Source of the DNA: Pseudoalteromonas ostreae
GTDB lineage: Bacteria; Pseudomonadota; Gammaproteobacteria; Enterobacterales; Alteromonadaceae
NCBI RefSeq assembly: GCF_018069805.1
Contig: NZ_JAGPYN010000016.1
Span: 1-64,000 of the forward strand
DNA length: 64,000 nucleotides
Direction: 5' to 3'
Positions 23,160 to 32,767 of this stretch are shown here, one piece after another. The notes below the pieces were generated by a model. It saw only the letters and a program-made list of their open reading frames with translations. It was not told the origin of the DNA and ran no database searches. A program made the position numbers and the translations under genes. Position 1 is the first letter of the stretch, and each line of letters begins with the position of its first letter.

Positions 23160-26054
23160 TCAATGTGATACCACAATTAAGCGAATGGCATCTAACTGCA
23201 ACTGTGCTTTGCCGATATAACTTGTCAGCTCTGTGCGTTGCTTATCGTAGAAGGTCAGTTCTTCTTCACGGATATTAGGGTTGATCTGTTTCAGCGCCGC
23301 TAAACGTGCTTGTTCTTCACTGAGTGATTGTTGCATTTGCTCAAGTGCTTCAGCTCTAATAACTTCTAGCTTAGTTTGCGCCATTTCTTGGGCAGTTTTA
23401 AGCATCGGGTGAATCGCACTTTGTAATGCGCCAGCAAGTTTACTCGCTGTTTGGCGACCTACCGCAGAAAGCTGCTGGTTAAAACCATCAAATCCTACAT
23501 TATCAGCTAAGTTGTTGCTGGCTTTGTCGAGCAAGATACGAATTGGCGTCGGTGGCAAAAAGCGGCCCACTTGCAGCGCTTTTGGTGCCATGGCTGCTGC
23601 TACGTATATTAACTCAACAAAGAAGGTGCCTGGCGGTAACTTTTTGTTTTTAAGCAGTGCTACAGAAGCTGTACCAAAGTCATCATCGCAAATCATGTCT
23701 AAGGTGCCTTGCACCATAGGGTGATCCCAGCTGATGAAATGCACATCTTCTTGGGCTAATGCAGTGTCACGGTCAAATGTGACTGTCATGCCGTCGTCTT
23801 TTAAACTTGGAAATGACGGATTTAGCATATGCTCAGTCGGTTTTAAGATTATAGTGTTTTCACCTTTATCTTCTTGGCTAACGCCAAAGGTATCAAACAC
23901 GTTGATCATATAACTTGGTAGTTCAAACTGGTTGTCTAGTTTTTCAATATCAACAACCAGCGAGTCTGCTGCACCTTGGCCTGATGAGTGTAACTCAAGC
24001 AAACGGTCACGGCCGCTTTCCATTTGTTTACGCAGTACGGCATTTTGACCGGCTACTTGCTCTAGTAATGGCTCTAGCTCGTCTTCATCACAGTTATGGG
24101 CGGCAATAAACTCAAGCAGCTCATCTTTGAACTCTTTATACAAAAGTTGCCCGGTACTAGAGGTGGTTTCAAAGGCATCTAAGCCTTCGTTATACCAACG
24201 CAGTAATACTTCTTGTGCGCTGTTTTCAAAGTACGGTACATGGATATTGATGTCTTGAGTTTGACCAATACGGTCAAGGCGACCAATACGTTGCTCAAGT
24301 AAATCTGGGTTCAGTGGTAAATCAAATAACACTAAGTGATGAGCAAACTGGAAGTTACGACCTTCTGAGCCAATTTCAGAGCACAATAATATTTGTGCAT
24401 TGTCGTATTCATCAGCAAAGAAAGCGGCGGCGCGATCTCGCTCAATAATTGTCATGCCTTCATGGAACACTGAGGCTTTAATCGCTTCGCGTTCACGCAA
24501 GATTTGCTCAAGGCTGATAGCGGTTTCGGCTTTAGCACAGATAAGCAGGACTTTTTCGCGTTTAAGGGTTTTTAGGGTGTCGATCAACCATTCTACGCGA
24601 GGGTCAAATTGTCCCCAGCTAGCGCTTTCACCTTCAAACTCTTGGAATATTTTTTCAGGGAATAGGGCGCGTTGCGCGCTAAGCTCTGCATTTTTAATGC
24701 CGCTCATATTGCCCAATACTGAAATTGCCGTTTTATATTGTTTCGGCATCGCCATCGGGTAGGCGTGTAGTTTGCGACTAGGGTAGCCGTCAATGCCGCT
24801 ACGGCTATTTCTAAATAAAATACGGCCTGTGCCATGGCGATCTAATAACATCGCCAAAATTTCTTTACGGGCGGCTGCATCGCCATTTTGCGCTTGTTCA
24901 AGCACCTTACTGATGTCGGTTTCTTTTAATAGCTCAATTAGCGTGGCTTTGGCGCTGTCGTCTAGCGCTTGTTCTTGCAGTAATTGGTTGGCTGCCTCTG
25001 CCACATGCTTATAGTTACTTTCTTCAGCAACAAAGGCATCGTAGTCATAAAAGCGATCAGGATCGAGTAACTGCAGGCGCGCAAAGTGGCTGCGGTGACC
25101 AAGTTGATCCGGCGTTGCAGTTAGTAATATTAAGCCTGGAATATCTTGGCTAAGCTCAGCCATACGTTGATATTCAGTGCTTGGTTTACCGTTAGTAATA
25201 CTTAAATGATGCGCTTCATCAACAATCAGTAAATCCCAATCAGCCATGGTGGCTTGTTCAAACCAGCGTTTTTTCTTGGTTAAAAACTCAAGGCTAGTGA
25301 GTACTAACTGTTCAGTGTCGAATACATTTGGTGAGTCAGCAAAGGCTTCATCACAACGCTCTTCGTCAAAAATTGAAAAGTGTAAATTAAAACGGCGCAG
25401 CATTTCTACTAACCACTGATGCTGCAAGTTCTCCGGCACTACGATGAGTACACGACTGGCACGTCCACTGATAATTTGTTGATGTAAAATCATCCCTGCT
25501 TCAATGGTTTTACCAAGGCCTACTTCATCTGAGAGTAATACGCGTGGCGCAAATCGCTTACCGACCTCTTGTGCAATATAAAGCTGATGCGGAATGAGGC
25601 TTGCGCGCTGGCCAATCAAACCCTTAATAGGTGATTGCTCACGTTCAAACTGATGTTGCCATGTTTGATAGCGTAAGGTATAGCGGTCAAAACGGTCTAC
25701 TTGGCCGGCAAATAAGCGGTCTTGTGGTTTATTAAATTTGATGAAGTGATCTAAAAACGTTTCTTTTAATTGTGCTTGTTCACCGTTATCAATACGAGTG
25801 CCGTGATAACAAAGTAAATCACCGATAGGTTCAATAGACTCGACTTCAAGTTCCCATTCTTCAACGCTTTTGATCACATCACCAGGATTAAATGCCACGC
25901 GGGTAACCGGTGCTTCTAGCATTGAGTAAACACGGTTTTCGCCACTGGCGGGAAATAAAATGCTGACCTGACGGCCCTCAAGGGCAACCACTGTGCCTAA
26001 TCCTAAATCTGACTCTGTATCACTGATCCAACGCTGACCTAAGGAAAAATTCAT
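23160..26054 (-). CDS. rapA: RNA polymerase-associated ATPase RapA
   Basis: A 964-residue Swi2/Snf2 protein that recycles RNA polymerase after transcription. Visible in order: N-terminal Tudor-like domains (residues 1-110; GQRWISDTESDLGLGTV), helicase motif I LSDEVGLGKTIEAGM near 175, motif II DEAH (VDEAHHLS) near 280, the C-terminal helicase half with SEIGSEGRNFQFA and QRIGRLDRIGQ near 580-600, then the long RapA-specific C-terminal region. Length is standard (E. coli 968). It is divergent from the phoH-like gene, with 296 bp between. Confidence 0.97.
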   Translation of the reverse strand: MNFSLGQRWISDTESDLGLGTVVALEGRQVSILFPASGENRVYSMLEAPVTRVAFNPGDVIKSVEEWELEVESIEPIGDLLCYHGTRIDNGEQAQLKETFLDHFIKFNKPQDRLFAGQVDRFDRYTLRYQTWQHQFEREQSPIKGLIGQRASLIPHQLYIAQEVGKRFAPRVLLSDEVGLGKTIEAGMILHQQIISGRASRVLIVVPENLQHQWLVEMLRRFNLHFSIFDEERCDEAFADSPNVFDTEQLVLTSLEFLTKKKRWFEQATMADWDLLIVDEAHHLSITNGKPSTEYQRMAELSQDIPGLILLTATPDQLGHRSHFARLQLLDPDRFYDYDAFVAEESNYKHVAEAANQLLQEQALDDSAKATLIELLKETDISKVLEQAQNGDAAARKEILAMLLDRHGTGRILFRNSRSGIDGYPSRKLHAYPMAMPKQYKTAISVLGNMSGIKNAELSAQRALFPEKIFQEFEGESASWGQFDPRVEWLIDTLKTLKREKVLLICAKAETAISLEQILREREAIKASVFHEGMTIIERDRAAAFFADEYDNAQILLCSEIGSEGRNFQFAHHLVLFDLPLNPDLLEQRIGRLDRIGQTQDINIHVPYFENSAQEVLLRWYNEGLDAFETTSSTGQLLYKEFKDELLEFIAAHNCDEDELEPLLEQVAGQNAVLRKQMESGRDRLLELHSSGQGAADSLVVDIEKLDNQFELPSYMINVFDTFGVSQEDKGENTIILKPTEHMLNPSFPSLKDDGMTVTFDRDTALAQEDVHFISWDHPMVQGTLDMICDDDFGTASVALLKNKKLPPGTFFVELIYVAAAMAPKALQVGRFLPPTPIRILLDKASNNLADNVGFDGFNQQLSAVGRQTASKLAGALQSAIHPMLKTAQEMAQTKLEVIRAEALEQMQQSLSEEQARLAALKQINPNIREEELTFYDKQRTELTSYIGKAQLQLDAIRLIVVSH

Positions 26055-26350
26055 GTATGTCTCGTCTATGAAGAAAAAGGCGGCTATGTTACCTGTTAGC
26101 TAACACCACTGCAAGGTGCGAACTAGCTCACTTTTAATTAATTTAATAACTGTGAATTATTCCTATTAAAGTTGCTGCAATAAGGATTAATTCAAAACAA
26201 AAAAAGGTTTGTCATAAAACAGACTTTTATGACATCTAAGCTAAACTTAGAATATACCTTAACAATTAAGTTTTTCAGGGTGGATATTCAACCCGTTTTA
26301 CTTGATTAGTTGGGTATAGCATAAAAATCATAAAACGTAAGGAAAGTGCT

Positions 26351-27748
26351 ATGGAAAAAGCTTCGAACCTTGATAGTAAAATGTATGTGCTAGATACCAA
26401 TGTATTACTCCACGAGCCCCTCGCTTATTTATCTTTCCAAGAACATGACGTTGTGATCCCTATGACAGTTTTAGAGGAACTGGATCATATTAAAGACCGC
26501 AAACACGATGTCAGCCGTGATGCCCGTGTGGCCATCCGTGGTTTAGATGAAGTACTCAAAGATGCCACGCCAGAACAAATGCTAAAAGGCGTTGCGTTAC
26601 CTAGTAATAAAAAGGCTAAGGCGTCATCTGCTGGCACGCTAATTATTGTTAACGATCATCTATTTGCTGATTCGATTTCTGGTTTACCTGGCAATGAAAA
26701 CGACCATCGCATTATTAACTGTGCAGTTCACCTTCAAAAACAACACCCTAATAGCAAAGTGGTGTTAGTTACCAAAGATATTAATATGCGTTTAAAGGCT
26801 AAAGGCGCAGGGCTTAAATTTGTTGAAGATTATCGTACCGATCAGCTGATTGATGATATTGCTTTGCTCTCCAGTGGTTATAAAAAAATTGCTGGCGATT
26901 TTTGGCAGCACGTGGGCGAATGTGAAACACAACAACATGGTCGTGATGCGTTTCATAAGGTGGCCAAAAGTTTGATCCCCGATGTATTTTGTAATGAATA
27001 TTTATTGGATGACAACGGTCACTTTGCGGCAAGAGTTAAGTCGTACGATGATCAACATATTATGCTCAAAGATATTGGTGTCGAGCGGCTAATGCACCAA
27101 TCAGCATGGGGGGTAAAACCAAAAAATATTTACCAAGGGATGGCGATGGATGCCTTGTTAGATACTGGTGTTGAGTTGGTTATATTAACAGGCCCTGCAG
27201 GCTGTGGTAAAACTTTACTAGCGCTTGCTTGCGCTCTTGAAATGGTGGTTGAAAAAGGTATTTACGATAAAGTTATAGTTACTCGTAATACCCCTGAAAT
27301 AGCCGAATCAATCGGTTTTTTACCTGGTACAGAAGAAGAGAAGATGGCGCCGTGGCTAGCGGCAATTACTGATACGCTTGAAGTACTGCATAAAGGCGAC
27401 GAAAATCCTATTTCAAGCCGTAACTATATTATGGAAAAGGCCAATATACAGTTTAAATCAGTTAACTTTATGCGTGGTCGCAGTATTCAAAATGCTGTGG
27501 TGATTTTAGATGAAAGCCAAAACTTAACTGCCTCGCAACTTAAAACCATTATTACCCGTTGTGGCGAGGGCACAAAGCTGATTTGCTCAGGTAACCTTGC
27601 GCAGATAGACAGTAATTACTTAACACCAGTAACTTCAGGTTTAACCTATATTGTGGAGCGCTTTAAAGACTTTGAAGGCAGTGCCACGGTTAACTTAAAT
27701 GGTGTGGTGAGAAGCCGTTTAGCATCGTTTGCGGAAGAAAATTTATAA
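26351..27748 (+). CDS. PIN-PhoH fusion protein (PhoH2-type RNA helicase/nuclease)
   Basis: A 465-residue protein with an N-terminal PIN nuclease domain (residues 10-155; YVLDTNVLLHEP and LEELDHIK carry the acidic residues) and a C-terminal PhoH ATPase (about 225-465) with Walker A GPAGCGKTLLA and Walker B VVILDESQNLT. PhoH2 proteins characterised in mycobacteria are RNA helicases with RNase activity. AAGGAAAG precedes the ATG. It is monocistronic. A possible stem GGGT...ACCC lies near 26278-26295 in the leader. Confidence 0.88.
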   Translation: MEKASNLDSKMYVLDTNVLLHEPLAYLSFQEHDVVIPMTVLEELDHIKDRKHDVSRDARVAIRGLDEVLKDATPEQMLKGVALPSNKKAKASSAGTLIIVNDHLFADSISGLPGNENDHRIINCAVHLQKQHPNSKVVLVTKDINMRLKAKGAGLKFVEDYRTDQLIDDIALLSSGYKKIAGDFWQHVGECETQQHGRDAFHKVAKSLIPDVFCNEYLLDDNGHFAARVKSYDDQHIMLKDIGVERLMHQSAWGVKPKNIYQGMAMDALLDTGVELVILTGPAGCGKTLLALACALEMVVEKGIYDKVIVTRNTPEIAESIGFLPGTEEEKMAPWLAAITDTLEVLHKGDENPISSRNYIMEKANIQFKSVNFMRGRSIQNAVVILDESQNLTASQLKTIITRCGEGTKLICSGNLAQIDSNYLTPVTSGLTYIVERFKDFEGSATVNLNGVVRSRLASFAEENL

Positions 27749-27754
27749 CTTGCG

Positions 27755-27810
27755 CAGTCCCTCTTGGCTCGCTAACCTTGGGCATAAATTTAGCGCCAAG
27801 TAACGGACTG
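27755..27810 (+). promoter_or_regulatory. long imperfect hairpin in front of the kinase start codon
   Basis: CAGTCC, CTTGG and CGCTAA on the left pair with TTAGCG, CCAAG and GGACTG on the right. The stem ends 4 bases before the TTG start of the next gene. No T run follows it, so it is not a plain terminator. Confidence 0.6.
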
Positions 27811-27814
27811 TAGA

Positions 27815-30800
27815 TTGAACTTTCTACCTTTAAAACATTACTATCGATCACTGGTTGTGGCACTTATTGTGCCGCTGCTGGTGGCTTTTCTATTATGTTT
27901 ACACTTATATAATATTAAATTAGATCGCGCTGTTGCGAAGCGTGAAGCAGATTTTGCCAATATAGCGGCGCAAGTTGAGCATGCTATGAATGGTGCTGAT
28001 GGTTTGATCAACACACTGTTCTCTTTATACGAGCAACCTTTGTTATATCAATTTGAGCTGCAATGGCTTAAAGATGTTAATCAGCAAGAGAATTATTATT
28101 ATCGAAAAATTCCTGATGGAGGCGGTGAAATTATCGGTCAGGGGAAATTTTCTAGCAGCCCAAATGCAATTGCTCAATGGCAGCAGGTTATTGCCTTTGG
28201 ACCTGCTTTTAATACCGCATTATCGTTAATTCAATCCTTATCGGCAGTTGCTTATGTGAATGAGCAAGGCTTTGTTTATATTAAGCGCCGCGATGATGGG
28301 GATAGCTTAATGTTAACCCAAGTGCTTGATGGCCAGTTGCGCCCTGCACTGATTGACAATTCACTGACATCAAGTGCGATAGTGGAGGTCGCTGGTAACC
28401 ACTACTTATCAATTGGGCGTGCGCATGAGCGAGGTAGTGAAGATTATATTATTTTGATTTATGACTTATCGGCAGTATCGCAGTGGCTAAAAAAAATATC
28501 GCCGCGTAGTGGCGAATATATATTTTTAAATAGTGCGCAGCACGTCATCATCAGCTCACTTTACGATATTGAAGAAGATATGCCATTGACGCAGTATTGG
28601 CCCTCAGCTAAAGCGCCATTAACAAAATTAAATAACCAGGGTAATCTTACTCTTTTACAAGCGCAAAAGCAGCTACCAATTTATGCTGGTTATTTTGCAT
28701 CGCATGCTGAATTAGCCTCACCGATCCTGGCTGATGTATTAATAGAATTTGCTTTTTTGAGTGTGTTTTTAGTAATGATGTTCGCCACCTTACTGTGGTT
28801 AAGTCGGCGTATTTTTGTCAAACCTATGACATATTTAATGGCGTATCTTGAACAAAATGAGGAGCACTATAAAAATTATTCAAATTACCACATACCAGCG
28901 AACTGGCAGCCGTGGTTTAGCCGAATCAAGTGGGTGCTTAATAAAAATCAGCAGTTGGTAAGCTCATTACAGCAAGCAAATAGTGAACTTGATGACCAAG
29001 TAAAAATAAAAACCCGTGAACTCGCGCGCAGTTATGAGGCTAAAGAGCGACATTTAGCCTTGCTAAATACGATGTTAAATAGTGTGCCAGATCTTATTTA
29101 TTTTAAAAATATTGACGGCTCATTCTTAGGATGTAATCGTGCTTATGAACAATACATAGGTATTGAGCAAGGGCAGTTAGTTGGTCAGCAGTTATGTGAT
29201 ATTAGTGATGATAATGGCCAGATCAGTGAATTAGAGCAACAAGTTTTAACAACCAAAACTAAAGCTGAGCAACGTATTGAAACTCAAAAACAAACATTTC
29301 AATTAACCATAGCGCCATTTTATAACGATCAAAATCAGCTACTAGGCTCAATGGGAATTGGCCGTGATATAACTGCTCAACAACACGCACTATTGGCGTT
29401 AAAAGCGTCAGAGTCTAAACTTCGTAGCGCTATAGAATATGCAGCTAATGGAGTGATTTTACTTTCACTTGAACAGATTGTATTACAACTGAATAAAACT
29501 GCGCGAAAGATTTTTAATATTGACAAAACAGAGCAGGATTTATTATTAGTGGATTTATTTCCACAGCAACAATGGCAAGAAATAGCATCACTATTAGCTT
29601 TATTGTTGAGTGAGAAAAAGAAAGTGTATCACCTTACTTTAGGACAAGAGGATCTAAATTGCTGGTGGCAGCTGAGCGTCTCTTTAGTGTGGGATGAGCA
29701 GCAAGCACCTTATTATTATGTTATTCATATTCAAGATGTCAGTGCATTGACTCAGGCAAAGCAAGATGCCGAGCGGGCAACAGAAGCGAAAAGCCGGTTT
29801 ATCGCTAATTTAAGTCATGAAATACGCACTCCGCTTAATGCGGTGACAGGCCTTATTGATATGGTAGCTCAGCAAGGCTTAACAGCACAGCAGCAACAGC
29901 ATGCAGCTCAAGCAAAAAATGCAGCGCAAAGTTTATTAACCATGCTTAACCGAATGCTCGATTTTGCGCGAAGCGAGAATAATCAAGTACAACCCGATTT
30001 GGTTAACTTTGAGTTAGCCGCACTGGTAGATAGCTGTGAGAGTTTATTGATCGGGCTTTGTCAGCAAAAAGGGCTTTCGTTTAATATTGAAGTGGACTCG
30101 TTAATTGCGCCTCAACTTGTGGGTGACTATATTCGCTTGCAGCAAGTGTTAGGCAACTTACTGACCAATGCCGTGAAATTTACCGAGCAGGGTATTATTA
30201 CACTAAAAATAACGGCTCATGATATATCGGATACTCAGCAAACACTGTGTTTTACGGTGCGAGATACTGGTGTAGGCATTGATAAAGCTGACCAAAGTCG
30301 ATTATTTGACGCATTTACCCAAGGTGACGAATCACTCACTCGCACCCATCAAGGTGTCGGATTAGGACTTGCCATTGTAAAACATGAAGTGGCATTAATG
30401 GGCTCAAAAATTAACGTAGTGAGTGAGAAAGGCCAAGGCAGTGAGTTTTTCTTCACCATCACTTTCACTATTGAGCCGCAATTAACACAGCTCGCTCAAC
30501 CTAAAAAGCTTGAGAGTGCGATGACATCGCCGACTCTTAAGGTTAGTGGCTTGCTGGTGTTAGTCATTGATGATAATCAGCTTAATTTAGATATTATTAG
30601 TAACATTTTAAGCCAAGCAAATATTAATGTTATGTCAGCAAATTCGGCAATGGCAGGGATCGATTTAGTGGCACAAGTCATGCCAGATTTGATTTTGATG
30701 GATATTCAAATGCCAGAAGTTGATGGGTTGCAAGCAACCGCTTTATTACGACAACGTTATGATCAGCAGCAATTACCTATTTTTGCCCTGACAGCTCACA

Positions 30801-31270
30801 GTGAGTTGGCTGATGAGCAGCGCTCACTTGCAGCGGGTATGAACAAACATCTCACAAAACCTGTCATTGCAGCGACTTTATTAACAGCAATCAATGATCT
30901 GGAAATAACGAAAATTGCATTTTTTGACCGTTTTTTTGCATTAGCTCAATTCTCAGACGATAATACTTTACTACAGGTTATGTTAGAAAAGTTTATGCTG
31001 CTGTGTGATAGTCATATACAGCAATTACAAGTTTCAACTTTGGAAAATGGTTTGGAACGATTAGTGCATAGTATTAAAGGTGTGTCAGGAAATCTTGGAT
31101 TTAATCGCCTTAGTGCTATCGCTCAGCAATTAGAAAGTAGACTACGCAATGATCCACATATAGGGAAAATATCCCTGACTCAGTTAAAGTTCGAATTAGC
31201 ACAAGTAAATAGATATATCCAAATACAAGGCTCAGTAAATGTTGAAGAAAGCCAAAATACTGATCGCTGA
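27815..31270 (+). CDS. hybrid sensor histidine kinase (PAS-HisKA-HATPase-REC-HPt)
   Basis: An 1151-residue membrane kinase. A first membrane segment (about residues 13-33) and a second (about 305-330) bracket a periplasmic sensor domain. Then two PAS domains (about 415-525, 535-650), the phosphoacceptor region NLSHEIRTPLNAVTGL near 670, the ATPase with NLLTNAVKFT, DTGVGIDKADQ and GVGLGLAI, a receiver domain with Asp in PDLILMDIQMPEVDG near 970, and an HPt domain with His in LVHSIKGVSGN near 1090. BarA-like layout; the signal is unknown. The start is an unusual TTG, chosen because the membrane segment begins right after it and a stop lies close upstream. It overlaps the next gene by 32 bases. 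Confidence 0.88.
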   Translation: MNFLPLKHYYRSLVVALIVPLLVAFLLCLHLYNIKLDRAVAKREADFANIAAQVEHAMNGADGLINTLFSLYEQPLLYQFELQWLKDVNQQENYYYRKIPDGGGEIIGQGKFSSSPNAIAQWQQVIAFGPAFNTALSLIQSLSAVAYVNEQGFVYIKRRDDGDSLMLTQVLDGQLRPALIDNSLTSSAIVEVAGNHYLSIGRAHERGSEDYIILIYDLSAVSQWLKKISPRSGEYIFLNSAQHVIISSLYDIEEDMPLTQYWPSAKAPLTKLNNQGNLTLLQAQKQLPIYAGYFASHAELASPILADVLIEFAFLSVFLVMMFATLLWLSRRIFVKPMTYLMAYLEQNEEHYKNYSNYHIPANWQPWFSRIKWVLNKNQQLVSSLQQANSELDDQVKIKTRELARSYEAKERHLALLNTMLNSVPDLIYFKNIDGSFLGCNRAYEQYIGIEQGQLVGQQLCDISDDNGQISELEQQVLTTKTKAEQRIETQKQTFQLTIAPFYNDQNQLLGSMGIGRDITAQQHALLALKASESKLRSAIEYAANGVILLSLEQIVLQLNKTARKIFNIDKTEQDLLLVDLFPQQQWQEIASLLALLLSEKKKVYHLTLGQEDLNCWWQLSVSLVWDEQQAPYYYVIHIQDVSALTQAKQDAERATEAKSRFIANLSHEIRTPLNAVTGLIDMVAQQGLTAQQQQHAAQAKNAAQSLLTMLNRMLDFARSENNQVQPDLVNFELAALVDSCESLLIGLCQQKGLSFNIEVDSLIAPQLVGDYIRLQQVLGNLLTNAVKFTEQGIITLKITAHDISDTQQTLCFTVRDTGVGIDKADQSRLFDAFTQGDESLTRTHQGVGLGLAIVKHEVALMGSKINVVSEKGQGSEFFFTITFTIEPQLTQLAQPKKLESAMTSPTLKVSGLLVLVIDDNQLNLDIISNILSQANINVMSANSAMAGIDLVAQVMPDLILMDIQMPEVDGLQATALLRQRYDQQQLPIFALTAHSELADEQRSLAAGMNKHLTKPVIAATLLTAINDLEITKIAFFDRFFALAQFSDDNTLLQVMLEKFMLLCDSHIQQLQVSTLENGLERLVHSIKGVSGNLGFNRLSAIAQQLESRLRNDPHIGKISLTQLKFELAQVNRYIQIQGSVNVEESQNTDR

Positions 31271-32153
31271 TGATGACCCATTAAATCGATTAGTGTTGGA
31301 AAAAACCTTAGCGAATGATTACGAAATATTTTTAGTTGACAGTGGTGAAAAAGCCCTGACATTTATTAAGTCAACGGCGGTTGATTTAATTATCCTCGAT
31401 ATAGTAATGCCCGGCATTAATGGCTATGAGGTGTTAATTCAGTTAAAAGAAAATTCAACAACACACACTATTCCTGTCATTTTTATTTCAGCTAATACAA
31501 GCCATGATGATGAAGCGAAAGGGTTTGAATTAGGTGCAATGGATTATATTGCTAAGCCATTTAGTCCTATAATAGTACGTGCACGAGTGCGTAATCAATT
31601 ATTGATCAAGCAAAAAAATGACTTGTTAGAAATGCTCGCCTCAATTGATGGGCTAACAGAAATACCTAATCGGCGTTATTTAGATGAAAGTTTATCGCGA
31701 GAATGGCGCCGTAGCCGCCGTGCAGGAACGCCGCTTTCAGTCATCTTAATGGATATAGATCACTTTAAGCGTTATAACGATTGTTATGGTCACCGTGCTG
31801 GGGATGACTGCCTAAAACGTGTTGCACATGCATTAGTTGCAGCGTGTGAGCGTGGTACTGACTTTATTGCGCGCTACGGCGGTGAAGAATTTGCCGCTGT
31901 GTTACCAGATATCAACCAACACGAGGCATTAAAGTTTGCTAATAAGCTCAGAAATGCGGTTAATGCGCTTGCTATACCTCATAAAGCATCACTTAATGCC
32001 GCTCACATTACGATAAGTATTGGGGTTGCTACCACTGAGTTTTGTCAAGTTCATGCTGAGCATATATTACTGGAAGAAGCCGATTTAGGTTTATATGAAG
32101 CTAAAGATAGTGGCCGCGATAAAATTATCGCTCGAGTTATTGCCGCAAGTTAG
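31239..32153 (+). CDS. response regulator with diguanylate cyclase domain (REC-GGDEF)
   Basis: A 304-residue protein. Receiver domain at residues 1-125 (acidic pair ADDDP, phosphoacceptor Asp in IILDIVMPG, Lys in IAKPFS), GGDEF domain at 135-300 with RYGGEEF as active site and RGTD five residues before it, which fits the inhibitory I-site RxxD. It should make c-di-GMP when phosphorylated. The ATG lies inside the 3' end of the hybrid kinase gene, so the two are translationally coupled and the kinase HPt domain is the likely phosphodonor. Confidence 0.92.
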   Translation: MLKKAKILIADDDPLNRLVLEKTLANDYEIFLVDSGEKALTFIKSTAVDLIILDIVMPGINGYEVLIQLKENSTTHTIPVIFISANTSHDDEAKGFELGAMDYIAKPFSPIIVRARVRNQLLIKQKNDLLEMLASIDGLTEIPNRRYLDESLSREWRRSRRAGTPLSVILMDIDHFKRYNDCYGHRAGDDCLKRVAHALVAACERGTDFIARYGGEEFAAVLPDINQHEALKFANKLRNAVNALAIPHKASLNAAHITISIGVATTEFCQVHAEHILLEEADLGLYEAKDSGRDKIIARVIAAS

Positions 32154-32219
32154 TAAAGTCAGTTATTACAGTAAATAAAGAGTGAGTATGCCCCACTCTT
32201 TATAGTCTTTGTTTAGTGT

Positions 32220-32600
32220 CTAGATGACACTTAGTGAGTTATAAATACTGTCACCCACACCAATCAGCTTGTCGTTTTTAAACACCAGTGGCGTACATTC
32301 ATCTTTTGTTGTTTTACTATCTGAGTGAATACTTTGGGTGGCATAAAATAGCACTTGATATACATCGCCGTCTTTTTTTAGTAACTCAGAAAAGTCAGGG
32401 GTTTTAAGCTTATTTAAAACGCTCTGATAGCTAGTATCTAAAGCTATTGACGCAATTGTTTCACGATTAGATTGGTGATGTTTCTCCCAGCTTGAATTAT
32501 TGCCTGCCCAGTGTGTTTCTGCTTCACCGTCTGATACGGCAATTACACAACCAGTAAGAAGAGGGGCTGTAAGTGCGGCGATTAAAAATACTTTTTTCAT
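32220..32600 (-). CDS. DUF3192-family lipoprotein
   Basis: A 126-residue protein with a signal peptide and lipobox LLTGC (Cys near residue 18), followed by a linker and a domain that matches the DUF3192 pattern I recall in Shewanella and Vibrio (YQSVLNKLKTPDFSELL ... TPLVFKNDKLIGVGDSIYNSL). The Val after the lipidated Cys suggests export to the outer membrane rather than retention. The function is unknown. It is convergent with the GGDEF gene and monocistronic. Confidence 0.75.
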   Translation of the reverse strand: MKKVFLIAALTAPLLTGCVIAVSDGEAETHWAGNNSSWEKHHQSNRETIASIALDTSYQSVLNKLKTPDFSELLKKDGDVYQVLFYATQSIHSDSKTTKDECTPLVFKNDKLIGVGDSIYNSLSVI

Positions 32601-32707
32601 TATTTTATCCTGATACTAAATAGTGATTATTAATTTGTTTATTTAGAAGCAAAGAATCTGCCAATTTTTTAATTTATTAAAAATCATGCGGTTAGTTGTT
32701 TTTGTGC

Positions 32708-32735
32708 AAGGTGGTAAATTGTATTTAACCACCTT
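32708..32735. repeat. perfect 8-bp inverted repeat
   Basis: AAGGTGGT and ACCACCTT flank a 12-base A/T-rich loop. It lies in the gap downstream of the hydroxyacid dehydrogenase and may back up its terminator. Confidence 0.5.
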
Positions 32736-32745
32736 TCATAGTAGT

Positions 32746-32767
32746 AAAAACTAAAATTTAGTTTTTT
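32746..32767. terminator. A/T-rich palindrome at the 3' end of the dehydrogenase gene
   Basis: AAAAACTAAA / TTTAGTTTTTT overlaps the stop codon of the minus-strand gene. The stem is weak but has T runs on both strands. Confidence 0.5.
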
